This document shows, piece by piece, positions 35,486 to 44,741 of a DNA stretch of 64,000 bases. The stretch is from Bacillus sp. FJAT-45350. GTDB taxonomy: Bacteria > Bacillota > Bacilli > Bacillales > NISU01. Made by a program: the position numbers and the translations under genes. The DNA lies in contig NZ_NISU01000001.1 of assembly GCF_002335805.1 (NCBI RefSeq), positions 62,001-126,000 of the forward strand, in the 5' to 3' direction. Below the pieces are notes generated by a model. It saw only the letters and a program-made list of their open reading frames with translations. It was not told where the DNA came from and did not search any database. Position 1 is the first letter of the stretch. Each line of letters opens with the position of its first letter.

Positions 35486-35528
35486 GAGGCTGGGACACAA
35501 GGTCAAACGGACCTTGTGTCCCAGCCTC
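35486..35528. terminator. Strong bidirectional terminator
   Basis: A perfect 19-bp stem (35486-35504 with 35510-35528) with a 5-base loop, between the small basic gene and the convergent pseudouridine synthase gene, with ATTTT on the right. Confidence 0.9.
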
Positions 35529-36216
35529 ATTTTAATGTATTCTTAAGGCAAGAAAGCTCCTCATCAGTTAGATAACGCCATTGCCCTACCTCTAGATGTT
35601 CACTTGTTATATTCATAATTCGAACCCTCTGAAGTCTTACCACTTTATACCCGAGCACTTTACACATTCTTCTAATTTGTCGATTAAGTCCCTGTGTCAA
35701 AATAATCGAAAAGACATGTTCATCTATTTTTGTAACAATACATGGATTCGTAATTGTAGAAAGAATTTTAACGCCATTAGACATTCCCTTAATAAAATCA
35801 CTATTGATCGATTTATCTACTGTTACAATGTATTCCTTCTGGTGATTATTTTCTGAACGCATCATTTTATTAACTATATCACCATCATTCGTGAGAAGAA
35901 TTAATCCTTCAGAGGCTTTATCTAATCTCCCAACGGGAAAGACTCTTGTAGGAAAATTAATATAATCAATAATATTATCTTTTACTAGCTTTTGAGCTGT
36001 GCATGTAATTCCAACCGGTTTGTAAAATGCTAGGTAAATGCTTTCTTCCTTCATAGGAATTGGTTTATGATCAATTAGGACAGTATCTCCTGGTTCTACT
36101 GAATCACCAGGCACACAAGTCTTACCGTTAATTGTTATTCGCTTTGCATCAATTAGCCGGTCCGTTTCTCGTCTTGAACAATAGCCAGTTAAACTGATAT
36201 ATTTATTAATTCTCAA
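35527..36216 (-). CDS. rluF: rRNA pseudouridine synthase, RluF type
   Basis: A 229-residue RNA-modifying enzyme of the RsuA/RluB/E/F family. It has an N-terminal S4 RNA-binding domain (RINKYISLTGYCSRRETDRLI) and the catalytic aspartate in GRLDKASEGLILLTNDG. The segment YKPVGITCT and the ending QGLNRQIRRMCKVLGYKVVRLQRVRI point to RluF, which modifies U2604 of 23S rRNA in E. coli; the exact site here is inferred. AAAGGAACGTCACTTTG precedes the ATG at 36216. It stands alone between two terminators. Confidence 0.92.
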   Translation of the reverse strand: MRINKYISLTGYCSRRETDRLIDAKRITINGKTCVPGDSVEPGDTVLIDHKPIPMKEESIYLAFYKPVGITCTAQKLVKDNIIDYINFPTRVFPVGRLDKASEGLILLTNDGDIVNKMMRSENNHQKEYIVTVDKSINSDFIKGMSNGVKILSTITNPCIVTKIDEHVFSIILTQGLNRQIRRMCKVLGYKVVRLQRVRIMNITSEHLEVGQWRYLTDEELSCLKNTLK

Positions 36217-36260
36217 AGTGACGTTCCTTTCGATTGTTAATTTTTACATGCATTACTTAA

Positions 36261-36301
36261 AGGCCGCTAAAAAAGTGAAAATCACACTTTTTTAACGGCC
36301 T
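36261..36301 (-). terminator. Terminator downstream of the nfrA fragment
   Basis: AGGCCG and AAAAAAGTG blocks (36261-36277) pair with CAC, CTTTTTT and CGGCCT blocks (36283-36301) with two mismatches. Read leftward it ends transcription from the radical SAM gene and nfrA fragment. Confidence 0.75.
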
Positions 36302-36354
36302 CTGATAATAGGACATCCTTTTTTGTGGTTAGAACTCTATAAATTTTGTACTTG

Positions 36355-36768
36355 TTAATTTTTTACGTTTTTACATGTAAACCCTTGTTTCTCTAACATT
36401 GAAGCAATGTCTTTAAAATAAGGTTTCTTATAGAAGGTTGACACTCGCTCTGACCATGTATGAGCTGCACTACCATTTGAACGTTCTGACGAATCAGCTT
36501 TGATGGTTTCATCGTATTGATTCACGATGTCTTTTAAATCGTGATTGTATGTTTCCTGATGATAAACAGCTTCCATTGGAAAACGAGGCTTTTGATTTGG
36601 TACATCTGCAGCATACCCAACACATAGTCCTGAAATAGGTATTACGTATTTAGGCAAATTTAGTAACTCAATGACCTCATGAGGATTACGTCTGATCCCG
36701 CCAATTGGTACTGTACCTAGACCTAATGATTCAGCTGCAGCAATTGCATTACCCATCGCTACCTCCAA
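36355..36768 (-). pseudogene. 5'-truncated NfrA-like flavin nitroreductase
   Basis: The frame matches only the C-terminal half of the NfrA/NfsA NADPH nitroreductase family: LEVAMGNAIAAAESLGLG, VPIGGIRRNPHEVIELL, GLCVGYAAD and the ending segment. Full-length members are about 245-250 residues; about 137 remain. The FMN-binding N-terminal half (the SxRxFxxxxV type start) is absent. The homology stops about 10 bases after the stop codon of the upstream radical SAM gene. A GGAGG 5 bases before an inner ATG (36756) could still give a 133-residue product. It is interpreted as a deletion scar. Confidence 0.8.
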
Positions 36769-36778
36769 ACAAAATAGT

Positions 36779-38521
36779 TTAGTTAGCTGGTCGTGAAAAA
36801 ATAGAAACTTTCCCATCTTTAGGGGAGAAGTATGCCACTAATAATATCTCTTTTCTCGTAATGGTTTCAGTATTTAGATAGCTTTCTATATCGATTGGAA
36901 GGACTTCAACCATTGTATGCTTATGAAGTTCTTTTTCAGTTAATTGTAAATTTGCAAACTCCGTTGAGATAGCTAGTGGGTTTTCAGCTAACTCTTTTAA
37001 GAAACGTGATTGTTCATCTTTAGATAGTGAAAAAGTCCACCAAGTTTTACGTGGCTTATGCTTTTGATTTTTAAAGAAATCATAAATCATTAAGCTTTTT
37101 GCGACATCATGGTCTAGAGAAGACTGAGTTTGAAGAAACTGTGATAAACGTCTAAATAAGTCTTCTAATTGATGGCCAATTCTAGACCAACCTTGTTCTT
37201 CCCAGTAGTCTCCAAATAACTGAAAGAAATCAAATGGAGATTCGAATTCTTTTTCAACTAAATAGTGAATCGTTTCATCCATTCGGTGATCATTCCAATA
37301 CTTTTCAAGAACATCTTCTACTCGCTTAATTCGAACAATATCAGAAAATGATAATACATTGTTTCCTAGAATTTCGTACGGAGAGTTTTCCATGTAAATA
37401 TAGTTGTGGTCTTCAGCACGAAGACGAACACCAGTCCCACGTAGCATTTTTAAGAAGCCTAGCTGTAATTCTTCAGGTTGTAGAGCAAACACATCATTAA
37501 ATGTTTTTCTAAATGAATCATAATCTTCCTCTGGTAAACCAGCAATTAGATCTAAATGTTGGTCAATTTTTCCACCCTCTTTGACCATTGTTACAGTACG
37601 TGAGAGCTTTTCAAAATTTTGCTTTCTTTTCACTAACTCATTCGTAGCATCATTAGTTGATTGAACTCCTACTTCAAATCGGAAAATTCCAGGTGGAGCA
37701 TGAGTATTTAAGAATTCGAGTACTTCAGGTCTCATAATGTCTGCAGTTATTTCGAATTGAAAAACACAGCCACTATGGTTATCAATTAAAAATTGGAACA
37801 TATCAAGGGCAAAGTCACGATTGATATTGAAAGTACGGTCAACAAATTTAATTAATTTTGCTCCGTTTTCTATTAAATAAAGAATATCAGATTTGACTTG
37901 GTTGATATCAAAATAGCGAACCCCTACTTCGATAGAAGAAAGACAAAATTGACAGCTGAACGGACAGCCACGACTAGTTTCAAAGTACGTAACTCTCTTT
38001 CCAAGACCATCTATATCCTCTTGGAAACGATAAGGAGTTGGGTAATCTTTTAATTCCGGCTTTGTGCTATGTGGGTTAATAACGACCTCATTGTCGATTT
38101 TAAGCCCAATACCAGGGACGTTTGAATAGTTCTGTTCACCTTGAATTTCTTCTAATAGAGCTTTAAATGTGACTTCACCTTCACCTATTACGATAAAATC
38201 AACAGCTGGAACACGCTCTAACCAAAAAGCTGTATCGTATGACACTTCTGGACCACCTAAGACAATTTTCATTGAAGGTTTAACTTTTTTTAGCATATCA
38301 ATTACTTTAATTGTCTCTTCAATGTTCCAAATATAACAGCTAAAGCCTACTACATCAGGGTTTCTACTATATATATCAGAAACGATGTTCATTACAGGGT
38401 CCTTAATTGTAAATTCAACCATTTCTACAGGAAAATCAGGCTCTGCATATGCTTTTAGACAACGTAAAGCCAGACATGTATGAATATATTTTGCATTTAA
38501 TGTTGTAATTACTGTTTTCAC
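36779..38521 (-). CDS. B12-binding radical SAM protein (DUF4080 type)
   Basis: A 580-residue protein. The N-terminal cobalamin-binding domain (about 1-140, with VGFSCYIWNIEETIKVIDMLK and VLGGPEVSYD) is followed by a radical SAM domain with the iron-sulfur cysteines C186, C190 and C193 (RGCPFSCQFC). A long C-terminal region resembles DUF4080 (about 370-550). Members are probably methylases or rearrangement enzymes; the substrate is unknown. The ATG at 38521 is preceded by AGAGGGATTATGA. Downstream lies the truncated nfrA fragment. A SAM-dependent role in secondary metabolism or tRNA/lipid modification cannot be told apart here. Confidence 0.9.
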   Translation of the reverse strand: MKTVITTLNAKYIHTCLALRCLKAYAEPDFPVEMVEFTIKDPVMNIVSDIYSRNPDVVGFSCYIWNIEETIKVIDMLKKVKPSMKIVLGGPEVSYDTAFWLERVPAVDFIVIGEGEVTFKALLEEIQGEQNYSNVPGIGLKIDNEVVINPHSTKPELKDYPTPYRFQEDIDGLGKRVTYFETSRGCPFSCQFCLSSIEVGVRYFDINQVKSDILYLIENGAKLIKFVDRTFNINRDFALDMFQFLIDNHSGCVFQFEITADIMRPEVLEFLNTHAPPGIFRFEVGVQSTNDATNELVKRKQNFEKLSRTVTMVKEGGKIDQHLDLIAGLPEEDYDSFRKTFNDVFALQPEELQLGFLKMLRGTGVRLRAEDHNYIYMENSPYEILGNNVLSFSDIVRIKRVEDVLEKYWNDHRMDETIHYLVEKEFESPFDFFQLFGDYWEEQGWSRIGHQLEDLFRRLSQFLQTQSSLDHDVAKSLMIYDFFKNQKHKPRKTWWTFSLSKDEQSRFLKELAENPLAISTEFANLQLTEKELHKHTMVEVLPIDIESYLNTETITRKEILLVAYFSPKDGKVSIFSRPAN

Positions 38522-38686
38522 TTCATAATCCCTCTATTCTATTTCACTCATTGCATAGAGGTGTAAAAAAAGGCAAAATACGACCTAATTCTACAACCTC
38601 TATAGATGATAACATATTTTCCTTGCATACCCTAATGACTGATTGATATGGTTAGATGGATTGAATAAAGAAAGGAATTTGATACG

Positions 38687-39289
38687 ATGACATTCTTGCT
38701 TTCACCGTTTATTTACTTTTTGTTGTTTAGTGTATTTCTTGTTGGGTTAGGTTTTATTTTTTCTTTTGTAATAATAAAAATTCTACGTAAGTTAGGAAAG
38801 GAAAATAATAAGGTTTGGGAACGAGTTGCTTCTGTCCTAATGGTTTTGTTTATCGCAGTAGGGTATTTTGGATTGAACGGAGCATTTGTACATAATGTAA
38901 ATACCGATGATCTTGTTATTACTCCAAGTAAGCTGCTTGATGTTTCGAATAATCAACGCCTGTTGACGACTGAACCGTTTGCGATAGTATACGGAATTTA
39001 TCGAGAATACGGTTACCTTAGAGACATTCAAAGTGATGAAGGTACAATACGTGTAAGAATGAAAATTGACGATTATCGACCACTTTTCGATTGGCATCTA
39101 GAGAAGAAAGAGGAAGGTATAATAGAAGCTGAAAGAGAGAGCATTCTAAATTTAGATATGTATTATGAAGAAATCATTGATGAGCGTATATCCGAATTAA
39201 AAGCAACCTCCATCGATATAGAAGAAATAGAGAATAAACTAAACCAAGATTTTTCTTCATTAACTTTTGAATTGGTAAAAATGAATTGA
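38687..39289 (+). CDS. Membrane-anchored hypothetical protein, 200 aa
   Basis: Two hydrophobic segments (about residues 8-33 and 48-67) are followed by a hydrophilic domain of about 130 residues, probably outside the membrane. That domain is rich in acidic residues and ends in a helical region (ISELKATSIDIEEIENKL). AAGGAATTTGATACG precedes the ATG at 38687. No family recognised. It is divergent from the radical SAM gene and closed by its own terminator. Confidence 0.7.
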   Translation: MTFLLSPFIYFLLFSVFLVGLGFIFSFVIIKILRKLGKENNKVWERVASVLMVLFIAVGYFGLNGAFVHNVNTDDLVITPSKLLDVSNNQRLLTTEPFAIVYGIYREYGYLRDIQSDEGTIRVRMKIDDYRPLFDWHLEKKEEGIIEAERESILNLDMYYEEIIDERISELKATSIDIEEIENKLNQDFSSLTFELVKMN

Positions 39290-39298
39290 AAACGTTAA

Positions 39299-39337
39299 AA
39301 CACTCTTTAATATTTACTTAGTAAAGAGTGTTTTTTT
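39299..39337 (+). terminator. Terminator after the 200-aa membrane protein
   Basis: CACTCTTTA (39301-39309) pairs with TAAAGAGTG (39322-39330), extended by AA/TT, followed by seven T. Confidence 0.85.
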
Positions 39338-39774
39338 AAAAGCTGAAAATAACTAAGAATGCTTGACCCTACCGTTAGAATAGATAATAGAGTAAATGGG
39401 ATGACAGATACTATTAGGATTAGACAATAAGTGTAGCGTTACAACTGTAGGAACTGAAATTGGATATCTTTCAGCCAACACAATCATTTCTGACTTCCGA
39501 AACATATTATTAACTTTAGGAAACCTAGGGAATTATTGCAAGGGGATAGCATTATTTTCATTCCGCAGAAATAGAATTATAGAGCGTGAAAATTATCCTA
39601 CCATTTTACTGAAGCTATTAGAGAAAAGTATATTCATCTCACCTTACTAGTTTACTAAAACGCTTTAATTAGCTAAACATGGTAAAATTTTTGTTTACAA
39701 ATTGTACAAAACTGTTATATCATAATACTCATAAAAGTTAGAAAATTTAAACAAATGATAGGGGGAAAGTAATA
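39338..39774. other. Intergenic region before the ABC importer
   Basis: About 435 AT-rich bases without an intact gene. On the minus strand a short hydrophobic frame near 39310-39440 lacks a start codon and may be chance or a decayed membrane gene end. TTTACA near 39692 with TATATC about 16 bases on may be the promoter of the binding-protein gene. No T-box was seen. Confidence 0.4.
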
Positions 39775-40818
39775 ATGAAAAAGTGGAAAAAGATTCTTGG
39801 ACTTGCAATCGTAAGTGTAATGGCTTTAACTGCCTGTGGTACAGAGGATGCAGGAACACCTGCAGAGGAAGAAGCTCCGGATTCTACTGAAGAATCGCCG
39901 GCTACACAAGAGGAGCAACAAGTATTTGCTATTGGGGCTACACAAATTGTGGAACATCCATCACTAGATGCGGCCTTTGAAGGGTTTAAAGCTGCTATAG
40001 CTGATGCTGGACTTGAGGCTACATATGATTTTCAAAGTGCTCAAGGCGACCAAAATAATAACAACACAATTGCTCAAAAATTTGTAGCAGATAATGTGGA
40101 TTTAATTTTCGCTAACTCTACCCCAAGTGCATTAGGTGCACTAAATGTAACTGATGATATTCCTATTATCTTTACATCTGTTACTGATCCTGTAGGTTCT
40201 GGACTTGTTTCTGCTATGAACGAAGCTCCAGGTGCAAATATTACAGGCGTAAGTGATTTACATCCAGAGTCAATTCAAAAAACAATTGATTTCATTGATA
40301 AAAACTTCGAAGGTTCTAAGGTTGGTTTGATTTACAATTCAGGGGAACAAAACTCTGTTACACAAACTGAAAGTGTTGAGGCTGCTGTTGAGGGAACATC
40401 TCTTGAAGTTGTAAAACGTACTGTTTCAACTTCAGCTGAAGTTCAACAAGCTGCTGAATCGTTAGTTGGTAATGCTGATGTGTTCTTCGTAGTAACTGAT
40501 AACACTGTTGTATCTGCTTTAGAAGTAGTAATCGGTGTAGCAAACGATTACGGTATTCCATTAGTAGTAGGTGAGCCAGATTCTCTTAAACGTGGTGGTT
40601 TTGCAACGTATGGTATTGATTACTACACTATTGGTTACCGTGCTGGGGAAATGGCTGCAGCGGTATTAAAAGGTGAAAAGTCTCCAGGTGAGATCGGGGC
40701 AGAGTTCCCACCAGATATGCAATTATTTATCAACAAGGAAGCTGCTGAGCTTCAAGGTGTTGAATGGAATGACGAGTGGGAACAATTAGCTGAATTTCTA
40801 GAAACTGAAACAGAATAA
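39775..40818 (+). CDS. ABC importer substrate-binding lipoprotein (TrpX type)
   Basis: A 347-residue lipoprotein. The signal peptide ends in the lipobox LTAC (Cys about residue 21), then an acidic linker and a periplasmic-binding-protein fold of the TrpX/DUF534 family (GATQIVEHPSLDAAFEGF, VGLIYNSGEQNS, VVTDNTVVSALE, GEPDSLKRGGFATYGIDYY). Relatives with this domain set take up tryptophan or other aromatic compounds; the substrate here is unproved. GGGGGAAAG precedes the ATG. Permease and ATPase genes follow. A hairpin behind this gene may keep the binding protein in excess. Confidence 0.92.
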   Translation: MKKWKKILGLAIVSVMALTACGTEDAGTPAEEEAPDSTEESPATQEEQQVFAIGATQIVEHPSLDAAFEGFKAAIADAGLEATYDFQSAQGDQNNNNTIAQKFVADNVDLIFANSTPSALGALNVTDDIPIIFTSVTDPVGSGLVSAMNEAPGANITGVSDLHPESIQKTIDFIDKNFEGSKVGLIYNSGEQNSVTQTESVEAAVEGTSLEVVKRTVSTSAEVQQAAESLVGNADVFFVVTDNTVVSALEVVIGVANDYGIPLVVGEPDSLKRGGFATYGIDYYTIGYRAGEMAAAVLKGEKSPGEIGAEFPPDMQLFINKEAAELQGVEWNDEWEQLAEFLETETE

Positions 40819-40833
40819 GTAATATGATTTTCA

Positions 40834-40865
40834 GGAAAGTGGTCGGTATAATACTGACCACTTCC
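40834..40865 (+). terminator. Hairpin behind the binding-protein gene
   Basis: GGAAAGTGGTCGGTAT pairs with its near complement ACTGACCACTTCC across a short loop, but only a weak T stretch follows. It probably gives partial termination or RNA protection inside the operon. Confidence 0.6.
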
Positions 40866-40956
40866 ATTTACATAGTAGAGGTTAGTAATATTTTTATAAT
40901 CTTTAACAAATAATGCCGACATAGTCGGACCTCATGGAAAGGAAGGGGATTGATGA

Positions 40957-41973
40957 ATGTTTATTTCTATATTTGGTTCAATTGAATCTGGTATTATCTA
41001 TGCAATTATGGCACTAGGAGTGTACCTCTCCTTTCGAATTCTTGACTTTCCCGACTTAACGGTTGACGGGAGCTTTGTGACAGGGGCAGCAGTTGCTGCA
41101 ATGCTTATTATTAGCGGTTACCCTCCGATTATTGCTACGTTATTAGCAGTTGTTGCAGGTTTCCTTGCTGGTTGTGTCACAGGGATACTCCATACTAAGG
41201 GTAAGATAAACCCTTTACTATCAGGTATTTTAATGATGATTGCATTGTACTCTATTAATCTAAGAATAATGGGTCGACCTAACTTGCCATTATTAAGCGA
41301 AACGACGATTTTCAAGCAGTTAACTCAAATTTGGCAAACGCTTCCATTTGATGGATGGCTCAATTCTTTCCTAATGTTATTCGGCTTGACTCATGTTCCA
41401 CGTACATGGGTAATCTTAATTTTTGCTACAATTGTCACATTACTTATTAAATTCTTAACTGACTATTTCTTAAAAACAGAAGTCGGACTTGCGCTACGTG
41501 CAACAGGGGATAACCAGAAAATGATTCGTAGCTTCTCTGCTAATACAGATTGGTTAATTATCTTAGGTCTAGGTATATCAAATGCTTTTGTGGCACTATC
41601 AGGGGCCCTCATTGCCCAATACGGTGGATTTGCTGATGTAGGTATGGGTATTGGTATGATTATTATTGGTTTAGCTTCAGTTATTATTGGTGAAGCTCTA
41701 TTTGGAACAAAGACAATTGTTAGGACAACGCTTGCTGTAATTGGCGGTGCAATAATTTACCGTATTGTTGTAACTCTTGCTCTGCGTGTAGAGTTTTTAG
41801 AAACGGGAGATATGAAGTTAATTACCGCTCTTATTGTTATTGCAGCATTAGTAACACCAAAAGTCATTGATGCAAGAAGAGACAAGAAGAGAAAACAGAG
41901 GAAGCGAGCTCTTTTATCGGGAATGTCTAGTGGAAATAACGGTGATGGAGGGAAGTCTAATGCTACAACTTGA
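40957..41973 (+). CDS. ABC importer permease (TrpY type)
   Basis: A 338-residue inner-membrane protein with about eight to nine helices of the branched-chain-amino-acid-type permease family (IMALGVYLSFRILDFPDLTVDGS, GLALRATGDN, EALFGTKTIVRT). The C-terminal 30 residues are cytoplasmic and basic. It forms the channel for the TrpX-type binding protein. GGAAAGGAAGGGG precedes the start codon. Its end overlaps the ATPase gene by 14 bases. Confidence 0.92.
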   Translation: MFISIFGSIESGIIYAIMALGVYLSFRILDFPDLTVDGSFVTGAAVAAMLIISGYPPIIATLLAVVAGFLAGCVTGILHTKGKINPLLSGILMMIALYSINLRIMGRPNLPLLSETTIFKQLTQIWQTLPFDGWLNSFLMLFGLTHVPRTWVILIFATIVTLLIKFLTDYFLKTEVGLALRATGDNQKMIRSFSANTDWLIILGLGISNAFVALSGALIAQYGGFADVGMGIGMIIIGLASVIIGEALFGTKTIVRTTLAVIGGAIIYRIVVTLALRVEFLETGDMKLITALIVIAALVTPKVIDARRDKKRKQRKRALLSGMSSGNNGDGGKSNATT

Positions 41974-42754
41974 CAATATTAGTATTACATTTAATGAAGG
42001 AACTCTAGATGAAAAGAAAGCATTACAACAAGCTAACCTAAAATTAGCTCATGGTGACTTCATTACTGTTATAGGTAGTAATGGTGCTGGTAAGTCAACT
42101 CTGATGAATACTATTTCTGGTACGATTATGCCTGATGTAGGAGATGTTCTAATTGATGAAAAAAATGTAACGCATTTACCTGAATATAAGCGTTCAACTT
42201 ATATTGGTAGGGTATTTCAGGACCCCATGGCTGGTACAGCACCGACTATGACAATAGCAGAAAACCTAGCAATGGCTTATTCTAGAAATAAGAAAAGAAC
42301 ATTTAAGGTTGGGGTAAATAAACAACGAAAAGAAATGTTCCGTGAATATCTAGAAACGTTAAATCTAGGTCTAGAAGACCGTTTGACTGCTAAGGTTGGA
42401 TTACTATCTGGGGGAGAGCGCCAAGCTCTATCTCTATTAATGGCAACATTTACTGAACCGAAAATCCTACTATTAGATGAGCATACTGCAGCACTAGATC
42501 CATCTCGTGCTGAGTTGATCACAAAAATTACAGGGGAAGTAGTAAAGAAATTTAACTTAACTACGCTAATGGTTACACACAATATGCAACAGGCTTTAGA
42601 CCTTGGAAATCGATTAATTATGATGGATAAAGGACAAATTATTTTTGATGTAAAAGGTGAAGAGAAGCAAAAGCTAACAATCGAAAAGCTTCTACAAGAA
42701 TTCCAACGAATCCGTGGAAAGAAAATAGAAAGTGATAAGGCTGTATTAGGATAA
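41960..42754 (+). CDS. ABC importer ATPase (TrpZ type)
   Basis: A 264-residue ABC ATPase: Walker A GSNGAGKST, signature LSGGERQ, Walker B ILLLDEH, and the switch histidine in VTHN. The start ATG at 41960 lies behind GGAGGGAAG within the permease gene; a longer frame upstream would be entirely inside the permease gene. It energises the importer encoded by the two previous genes. A terminator-like hairpin follows at 42779. Confidence 0.94.
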   Translation: MLQLDNISITFNEGTLDEKKALQQANLKLAHGDFITVIGSNGAGKSTLMNTISGTIMPDVGDVLIDEKNVTHLPEYKRSTYIGRVFQDPMAGTAPTMTIAENLAMAYSRNKKRTFKVGVNKQRKEMFREYLETLNLGLEDRLTAKVGLLSGGERQALSLLMATFTEPKILLLDEHTAALDPSRAELITKITGEVVKKFNLTTLMVTHNMQQALDLGNRLIMMDKGQIIFDVKGEEKQKLTIEKLLQEFQRIRGKKIESDKAVLG

Positions 42755-42778
42755 GATGTTTAATGTAAAATAGGTAGG

Positions 42779-42825
42779 GGCAATGAGTGTAGGGAGTGGA
42801 ATCCTATGCTTATTGCCTGTTTCTT
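42779..42825 (+). terminator. Hairpin after the ABC importer operon
   Basis: GGCAATGAGTGTAGG (42779-42793) pairs with CCTATGCTTATTGCC (42803-42817) through 15 pairs including G-T pairs, with a 9-base loop and TGTTTCTT after it. Confidence 0.68.
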
Positions 42826-42851
42826 GATATTAAAGAAGGATGTGAAGAGTC

Positions 42852-43760
42852 ATGCGTTTTGTTTCGTTTAAATTAGGTGAAGTAGAAAGTTACGGTGTAC
42901 TAACAGATGATAAGGAAAAAATCGTTGATATTAGGCAAGCACAGTTTCAGATGAAAAGAGAAGTAAATCTACCAGACACTTTATTAGGTTGTATAGAGAT
43001 GGGGAATACATTTATCAATGAAGTCTCAAAAGTAATGAACTGGACGAAGGAACAGCTAGAAAATAACTTTATTTATGATTGTAGTGATGAAAAAATTAAC
43101 GTATTAGCTCCTATTCAAAAGCCTCGCAAAAATATCTTTTGTGTAGGGAAAAACTATGCAGCACATGCAATTGAAATGGGGAGTGAAAAGGATATCCCTG
43201 ATGCACCGATTATCTTTTCAAAAGCTCCAACAACTGTGATTGGTACGGAGCAAGCGATTCAACGTCATGCAGATGTGACGGATGAGCTTGATTATGAAGG
43301 TGAAATTGCAGTTATCATTGGTAAGAAGGGGAAAGCAATTAAGAAGGAAGAGGCCTATGATTACTTGTTTGGTTATACGCTTATAAATGATGTGACTGCT
43401 CGAGACTTACAACGGCGACACAAGCAATTTTTATTAGGAAAAAGTATGGATAGTTCTTGCCCCATGGGACCTTGGATTACACATAGAAGCCTTGTAGAGG
43501 ATGGAGCTAATTTACATATAGAAACAAAGGTAAATGGTGAATTGAGACAACAAGGCAATACTGCTCAATTTATTTTTGACATCCCAACGATTATTTCAAC
43601 TATTTCTCAAGGGACAACACTTGAACCAGGGGATATCATTGCTACGGGTACACCTGCAGGAGTTGGAAGTGGATTTACACCACCTAAATTCCTAAATGAA
43701 GGAGACAGTGTAGAGATAAAAGTTGATGAATTAGGGGTATTACGAAATGTAATTAAGTAG
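42852..43760 (+). CDS. Fumarylacetoacetate hydrolase (FAH) family enzyme
   Basis: A 302-residue metal-dependent hydrolase or decarboxylase. An N-terminal domain (about 1-95) precedes the FAH core: CVGKNYAAHAIEMG, the metal site LDYEGEIAVIIG, NDVTARDLQ, GKSMDSSCPMGPW and GDIIATGTPAGVGSGF. Members cleave C-C bonds in aromatic breakdown (for example oxaloacetate-type or hydroxyhepta-dienedioate substrates); B. subtilis YisK is similar. The substrate is unknown. It follows the ABC importer, perhaps in the same pathway, but a hairpin separates them. AAGGATGTGAAGAGTC precedes the ATG. Confidence 0.92.
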   Translation: MRFVSFKLGEVESYGVLTDDKEKIVDIRQAQFQMKREVNLPDTLLGCIEMGNTFINEVSKVMNWTKEQLENNFIYDCSDEKINVLAPIQKPRKNIFCVGKNYAAHAIEMGSEKDIPDAPIIFSKAPTTVIGTEQAIQRHADVTDELDYEGEIAVIIGKKGKAIKKEEAYDYLFGYTLINDVTARDLQRRHKQFLLGKSMDSSCPMGPWITHRSLVEDGANLHIETKVNGELRQQGNTAQFIFDIPTIISTISQGTTLEPGDIIATGTPAGVGSGFTPPKFLNEGDSVEIKVDELGVLRNVIK

Positions 43761-43768
43761 ATAAAAAG

Positions 43769-43810
43769 GAAAGGGGCTGTCTCAACCAAAAGAGATCCCC
43801 TTTCTTTTTT
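43769..43810. terminator. Bidirectional terminator after the FAH gene
   Basis: GAAAGGGG-CT-GTCTC (43769-43783) pairs with GAGA-T-CCCCTTTC (43792-43804), followed by T's; the opposite strand also has T's. It serves the FAH gene and the convergent lipoprotein gene. Confidence 0.8.
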
Positions 43811-43824
43811 TATAGTGTTTATTA

Positions 43825-44580
43825 TTATTCCACCGGGAGCATAAGTGGGAACTCCCATACAATATCTTGTAAACGGTGTCTAGTAAATTTGAGTGAGAAT
43901 GTAGGTGGTATGTTGTTAGTAAAGGTATAGGTAGCTTGCATTTGGTTTACTTCTTGATTTACGTCAGTCGATGAAAAGGCTGGAAAGATTTCTTCCCCAT
44001 CATAAATCATTGATACTTCTAACCCACGAATATCGTGTACATCTCCAATTTTAACTGATAGCTTGTTTTCTTCGGTTTTTAATTCTCCTATCGTCATATC
44101 ATTCTTTGTTAGTAAATTAATGTCTTCTGATATATTTTCAAAGATTATGTCTCGAGAATAATATAAAGGTTTAATAAAGAATGATAAGTTTATCTTTTCT
44201 TCATTTGAATCAAGCTTAGGTGTGAAAAATTGCTTGAAAGCTAGAGTTCCCTCTGGCAATGGTTCACCGTTTTCATCATTTGTTACTATTTCCTTTGATA
44301 GGCTAGTGTATTCAGTTCCATTATTATCTTTAAGTATATTAAGTAATGAAAAGTCAAAGTTATCTTTTGTAAGTTTAGGACCATCTAGATGTGAAATTTC
44401 AAATAATAGATAAAATCCTTCTGAATCATTAATGACAGTATGCTCTGTACCTTGATATGAGACATGTAAACGTTGATTATTATTTTCTGTGATAACAGAA
44501 GGTAACTCATTGGTATTTGTATTGTAACATCCTGCTAGTGTCATCATGGACAATATACCTAGTAATAATAGTCTAATCAT
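43825..44580 (-). CDS. Lipoprotein of unknown function, 251 aa
   Basis: Signal peptide with lipobox LAGC (Cys about residue 18), then an extracytoplasmic domain rich in beta strands and asparagine (VSYQGTEHTVINDSEGFYLLFEIS, INLSFFIKPLYYSRD). No known domain was recognised. GAGGTG precedes the ATG at 44580. It is likely a surface lipoprotein; its role is unknown. It lies alone between the FAH gene and the KamA-like gene. Confidence 0.8.
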   Translation of the reverse strand: MIRLLLLGILSMMTLAGCYNTNTNELPSVITENNNQRLHVSYQGTEHTVINDSEGFYLLFEISHLDGPKLTKDNFDFSLLNILKDNNGTEYTSLSKEIVTNDENGEPLPEGTLAFKQFFTPKLDSNEEKINLSFFIKPLYYSRDIIFENISEDINLLTKNDMTIGELKTEENKLSVKIGDVHDIRGLEVSMIYDGEEIFPAFSSTDVNQEVNQMQATYTFTNNIPPTFSLKFTRHRLQDIVWEFPLMLPVE

Positions 44581-44701
44581 AAAGCACCTCGAAGATCTCT
44601 ATATAAGTTTGATATATATACTATTTTAGCACTAAATCGTAGAGAATTGAGAAATAAATTAGTAGAGATAGAAAGTAGCTTATCACATGTGTAAATAAAC
44701 G

Positions 44702-44732
44702 ATAAAAAAGCACTAGGAAAGGTCCTAGTGCT
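44702..44732 (-). terminator. Terminator after the KamA-like gene
   Basis: AGCACTAGGA (44709-44718) pairs exactly with TCCTAGTGCT (44723-44732); on the minus strand it runs into TTTTTTATC. Confidence 0.85.
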
Positions 44733-44741
44733 AGATTTGAA

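Noticed and set aside
39310-39440. A hydrophobic leftward frame after the 200-aa membrane protein gene
   Set aside because: No start codon, closed by a stop upstream, and overlapping a terminator; AT-rich DNA often gives such runs by chance.
39338-39774. A T-box leader before the TrpXYZ-type importer
   Set aside because: No T-box sequence (TGGGTGGnACCGCG type) or matching terminator/antiterminator was seen.
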